A DNA stretch of 64,000 nt from Phoenix dactylifera (taxonomy: Eukaryota; Streptophyta; Magnoliopsida; Arecales; Arecaceae), in contig NC_052399.1 in the NCBI RefSeq assembly GCF_009389715.1, positions 16,619,646 through 16,683,645 of the forward strand, in the 5' to 3' direction. Below are positions 61,518-64,000 of this stretch, one piece after another. A program made the translations under genes and the position numbers. The notes below the pieces were generated by a model, which saw only the letters and a program-made list of their open reading frames with translations, was not told where the DNA came from and searched no databases. Positions within the stretch are counted from its first letter, which is position 1. The number at the start of each line of letters is the position of its first letter.

Positions 61518-62686
61518 GACTTAGCATATTTTTCTTTTCTTTTCATTGTATCCGGGGTCGGCCCTTGAGCGGCCGACTTCCAATTTTGTAATTGGCCTTC
61601 CGGCCCTTTGTTAATGAGAAAGTATTTTTGCCATTCCGTGTTCATCTTTCCCTCTGTTGTCATGACCGAGGCCAGGGCCTTAGCGAACCGCCTCGATGGC
61701 CTAGCTTTGCATTTTAATTTCCGGGCTGCTTAACAAAGTTGTCCTTCTTCCCGGGCTACGTCTTAGCCTTCTCGGGTTCCAGTCATCCCGACGAAGAGGA
61801 GCTCCGAGTCTTGAGTTTTTTTTAGAAAATTTCTCTAAGTCCTATAGCTCGGATTTGGGAGTCGTGGAGGTCATTGCGTTTAGCCTTTAGGGGAGTCCCA
61901 AGGCGTCGAGGTCGGGCCTTAGCCCTTTAACTAAGACCGGACTAGGTCTGTGCGTGCCGCTAATCGGGGAGTTTAGTCGGGTCTCCGAACTTAACTCCAA
62001 ACCCCTCAGAGGGAGCGCGGGCCAATAGGCAGGTTATTACCGACGGTTTTCGTAGTTATTGTTCTCGGACTCTGCCGAGGCTTCGGTGAGCAAGGCTGGG
62101 TTTCCAGAGATTGCCTTGGTACCCGCGTTTGGCTGGCACATTCGTGGCCGGGACCACTTTTTCAGCCGGACGTAGGAGCTTACGTCGAAGAGCCGAGTTG
62201 GGCACTGATTTATGAAATCCTCTGTACCAGTTTCGGAGGCTTGACGAACGGTGCATGCATAATGTAATTAGGAGGTCGATCCTAAGCCGACCCGTTAGAG
62301 AGGCCCGACTTTGGGGCGAGATAAGGCTCCAACATTAAGATTCCGCTCAGTAATATGTAAATAAAATTTGACAAGGAGGGCGTCCAGTTGAATGTACCTC
62401 TTTCATTCTCAGAGTTATGCTTCGCATGGTGGAGTAGGCTGCTTCCCTTCCTCGTCGACCTGCGGAGTCATTTTTGACTTTAAGGGGGCTCGGGCTTCTC
62501 ACGGACCCGACAGCACCCGCCGAGGTTGAGAGGGCTTGGGGAGACTTTATTGATTTGTAGCTCTTTGCGAGGTCGAGGGAGTTTGAGACCCTGTGGTCGG
62601 ACCTCGGGGCACCTCAACCTTGGTCGAGGGGTCTTGTGTCAGGTCGGCGGGTCTGCGGACGCTTTGCTGACCTGTGGTACCTCCCG
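61518..62686. mobile_element. Retrotransposon 3' noncoding region
   Basis: GC-rich sequence with many 'gtcgg', 'gaggtcg' and 'ccgac' words. It continues the element body between the opposite-strand ORF and the tandem array. A loose precursor of the array unit is visible from about 62565 to 62686. There is no gag or pol coding. Confidence 0.6.
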
Positions 62687-63830
62687 AAGTCGAGGGAGTC
62701 TGATTCTCTACGGTCGACCCTCGGGGCATCCCGACCTTAGTCGAGGGGGCGCTACGGGGGGCCGCGAAGGTACTATCCCGTTGTTGGTGATGAGCGCCAC
62801 GGGGGGCCGCGAAGGTACTACCCCGTCTTCCCGAAGTGTCGAGGGGTCTGGGCACGCACTGTCGACACTCGGGGCATCTCGACCTTAGTCGAGGGATCGC
62901 TCGCTTCGGGGATCGGGGATCGTCGACCGCTCCTGGGGGTCCACTTCGTGGCGCCCCAGGTGGAGCCGCCCTTTCCACCCCTCATGGCGCCTTTCCGAGG
63001 TCGAGGGAGTCTGGTTCTCTACGGTCGACCCTCGGGGCATCCCGACCTTAGTCGAGGGGGCGCTACGGGGGGCCGCGAAGGTACTACCCCGTTGTTGGTG
63101 ATGAGCGCCACGGGGGGCCGCGAAGGTACTACCCCGTCTTCCCGAAGTGTCGAGGGGTCTGGGTACGCACTGTCGACACTCGGGGCATCTCGACCTTAGT
63201 CGAGGGATCGCTCGCTTCGGGGATCGGGGATCGTCGACCGCTCCTGGGGGTCCACTTCGTGGCGCCCCAGGTGGAGCCACCCTTTCCACCCCTCACGGCG
63301 CCTTCCTGAGGTCGAGGGAGTCTGGTTCTCTACGGTCGACCCTCGGGGCATCCCGACCTTAGTCGAGGGGGCGCTACGGGGGGCCGCGAAGGTACTACCC
63401 CGTTGTTGGTGATGAGCGCCACGGGGGGCCGCGAAGGTACTACCCCGTCTTCCCGAAGTGTCGAGGGGTCTGGGCACGCACTGTCGACACTCGGGGCATC
63501 TCGACCTTAGTCGAGGGATCGCTCGCTTCGGGGATCGGGGATCGTCGACCGCTCCTGGGGGTCCACTTCGTGGCGCCCCAGGTGGAGCCACCCTTTCCAC
63601 CCCTCACGGCGCCTTTCCGAGGTCGAGGGAGTCTGGTTCTCTACGGTCGACCCTCGGGGCATCCCGACCTTAGTCGAGGGGGCGCTACGGGGGGCCGCGA
63701 AGGTACTACCCCGTTGTTGGTGATGAGCGCCACGGGGGGCCGCGAAGGTACTACCCCGTCTTCCCGAAGTGTCGAGGGGTCTGGGCACGCACTGTCGACA
63801 CTCGGGGCATCTCGGCCTAAGTCGAGGAAT
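62687..63830. repeat. 311-bp tandem array, about 3.7 copies, inside the retrotransposon
   Basis: Units begin at about 62687, 62998, 63309 and 63620 with 'gtcgagggagtctg.ttctct'. The fourth breaks off near 63826. Identity among units is very high (a handful of substitutions). Each unit contains an internal duplication of about 46 bp around 'cacggggggccgcgaaggta' and several 'tcgacc'/'ggtcga' palindromic words. A fifth, diverged start appears near 63868. The periodic open frames on both strands here repeat every 311 bases and are not genes. Confidence 0.93.
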
Positions 63831-64000
63831 CCTGCTCCATTCCACGTCTCATCGTCTTGCGATTCTTCCCGAGGTCGAGGGAGTTTGGGACTCTACGGTC
63901 GAGCCTCGAGGCATCCCGATTTTGGCCGGGGAATCTGAGGATCACAGACGACCCAATATTAAAAGAGGATTACAGCTATCAAGGTGAGAGAAATATTTGC
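63831..64000. mobile_element. Retrotransposon body continuing off the window
   Basis: Diverged array-related sequence to about 63940, then unique sequence to the edge. gag-pol should lie beyond, on the minus strand. Confidence 0.5.

Noticed and set aside
62687-63830. CRISPR-like regular repeats
   Set aside because: Whole 311-bp units are repeated without unique spacers, and the setting is a plant retroelement.
62526-63987. Series of 70-140-codon frames on both strands with identical sequences
   Set aside because: They repeat every 311 bases with the tandem array.

Overview
This is a eukaryotic nuclear window from a flowering plant. The genes have many GT-AG introns, several of them kilobases long, in AT-rich DNA with microsatellites, MITEs and LTR-retrotransposon sequence. 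Every gene recognised has a land-plant homologue. GC-rich first exons (positions 47904-48260 and 57862-58312) beside very AT-rich introns suggest a monocot, plausibly a palm. That taxonomic call is inference from gene style only.

Layout from left to right. 1-3870 is a diverged satellite-like array whose left part forms two copies of a 1,115-bp higher-order unit. 5354-16135 (+) is a complete 11-exon ABCE-type ribosome-recycling ATPase (RLI2/ABCE2, 605 aa) behind a promoter with site II and telo-box motifs. 17905-19096 is a minisatellite of about 104 bp per unit. 20435-22050 holds a broken CASP-like membrane-protein gene whose first exon is duplicated head-to-head as a long inverted repeat. 22986-30855 (-) is a 5-exon MTV1/tepsin-like ENTH/VHS adaptor gene (699 aa). 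33622-44797 (-) is a 13-exon long-form tRNase Z (1,021 aa). 47904-50371 (+) is a 2-exon mitochondrial ribosomal protein mL53. 51101-52469 (-) is a 5'-truncated, frameshifted carotenoid cleavage dioxygenase. 55704-56389 is a solo LTR with perfect 5-bp target duplications, followed by a LINE RNase H remnant. 57862-59967 (+) is an ankyrin-PGG membrane protein (BDA1-like, 636 aa). From 60007 to the right edge lies the 3' end of a minus-strand LTR retrotransposon: 3' LTR, polypurine tract, an opposite-strand coiled-coil ORF and a 311-bp tandem array. This matches the organisation described for Tat-lineage Ty3/gypsy elements.

The genes do not form one pathway. Three serve RNA and translation: ABCE recycles ribosomes, tRNase Z trims tRNA 3' ends, and mL53 is part of the mitochondrial large subunit. 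MTV1 acts in clathrin/AP-4 traffic at the trans-Golgi network and the ankyrin-PGG protein belongs to an immunity-related family. The MTV1-tRNase Z adjacency mirrors Arabidopsis At3g16270-At3g16260. I see no CRISPR array, prokaryotic operon or convincing tRNA/rRNA gene. The less ordinary content is in the repeats: the CASP-like hairpin locus, the higher-order satellite, two MITE families with readable target duplications, and a retroelement tail with an opposite-strand ORF and a nascent satellite. Exon boundaries come from reading splice sites and homology by eye, with no transcript evidence.
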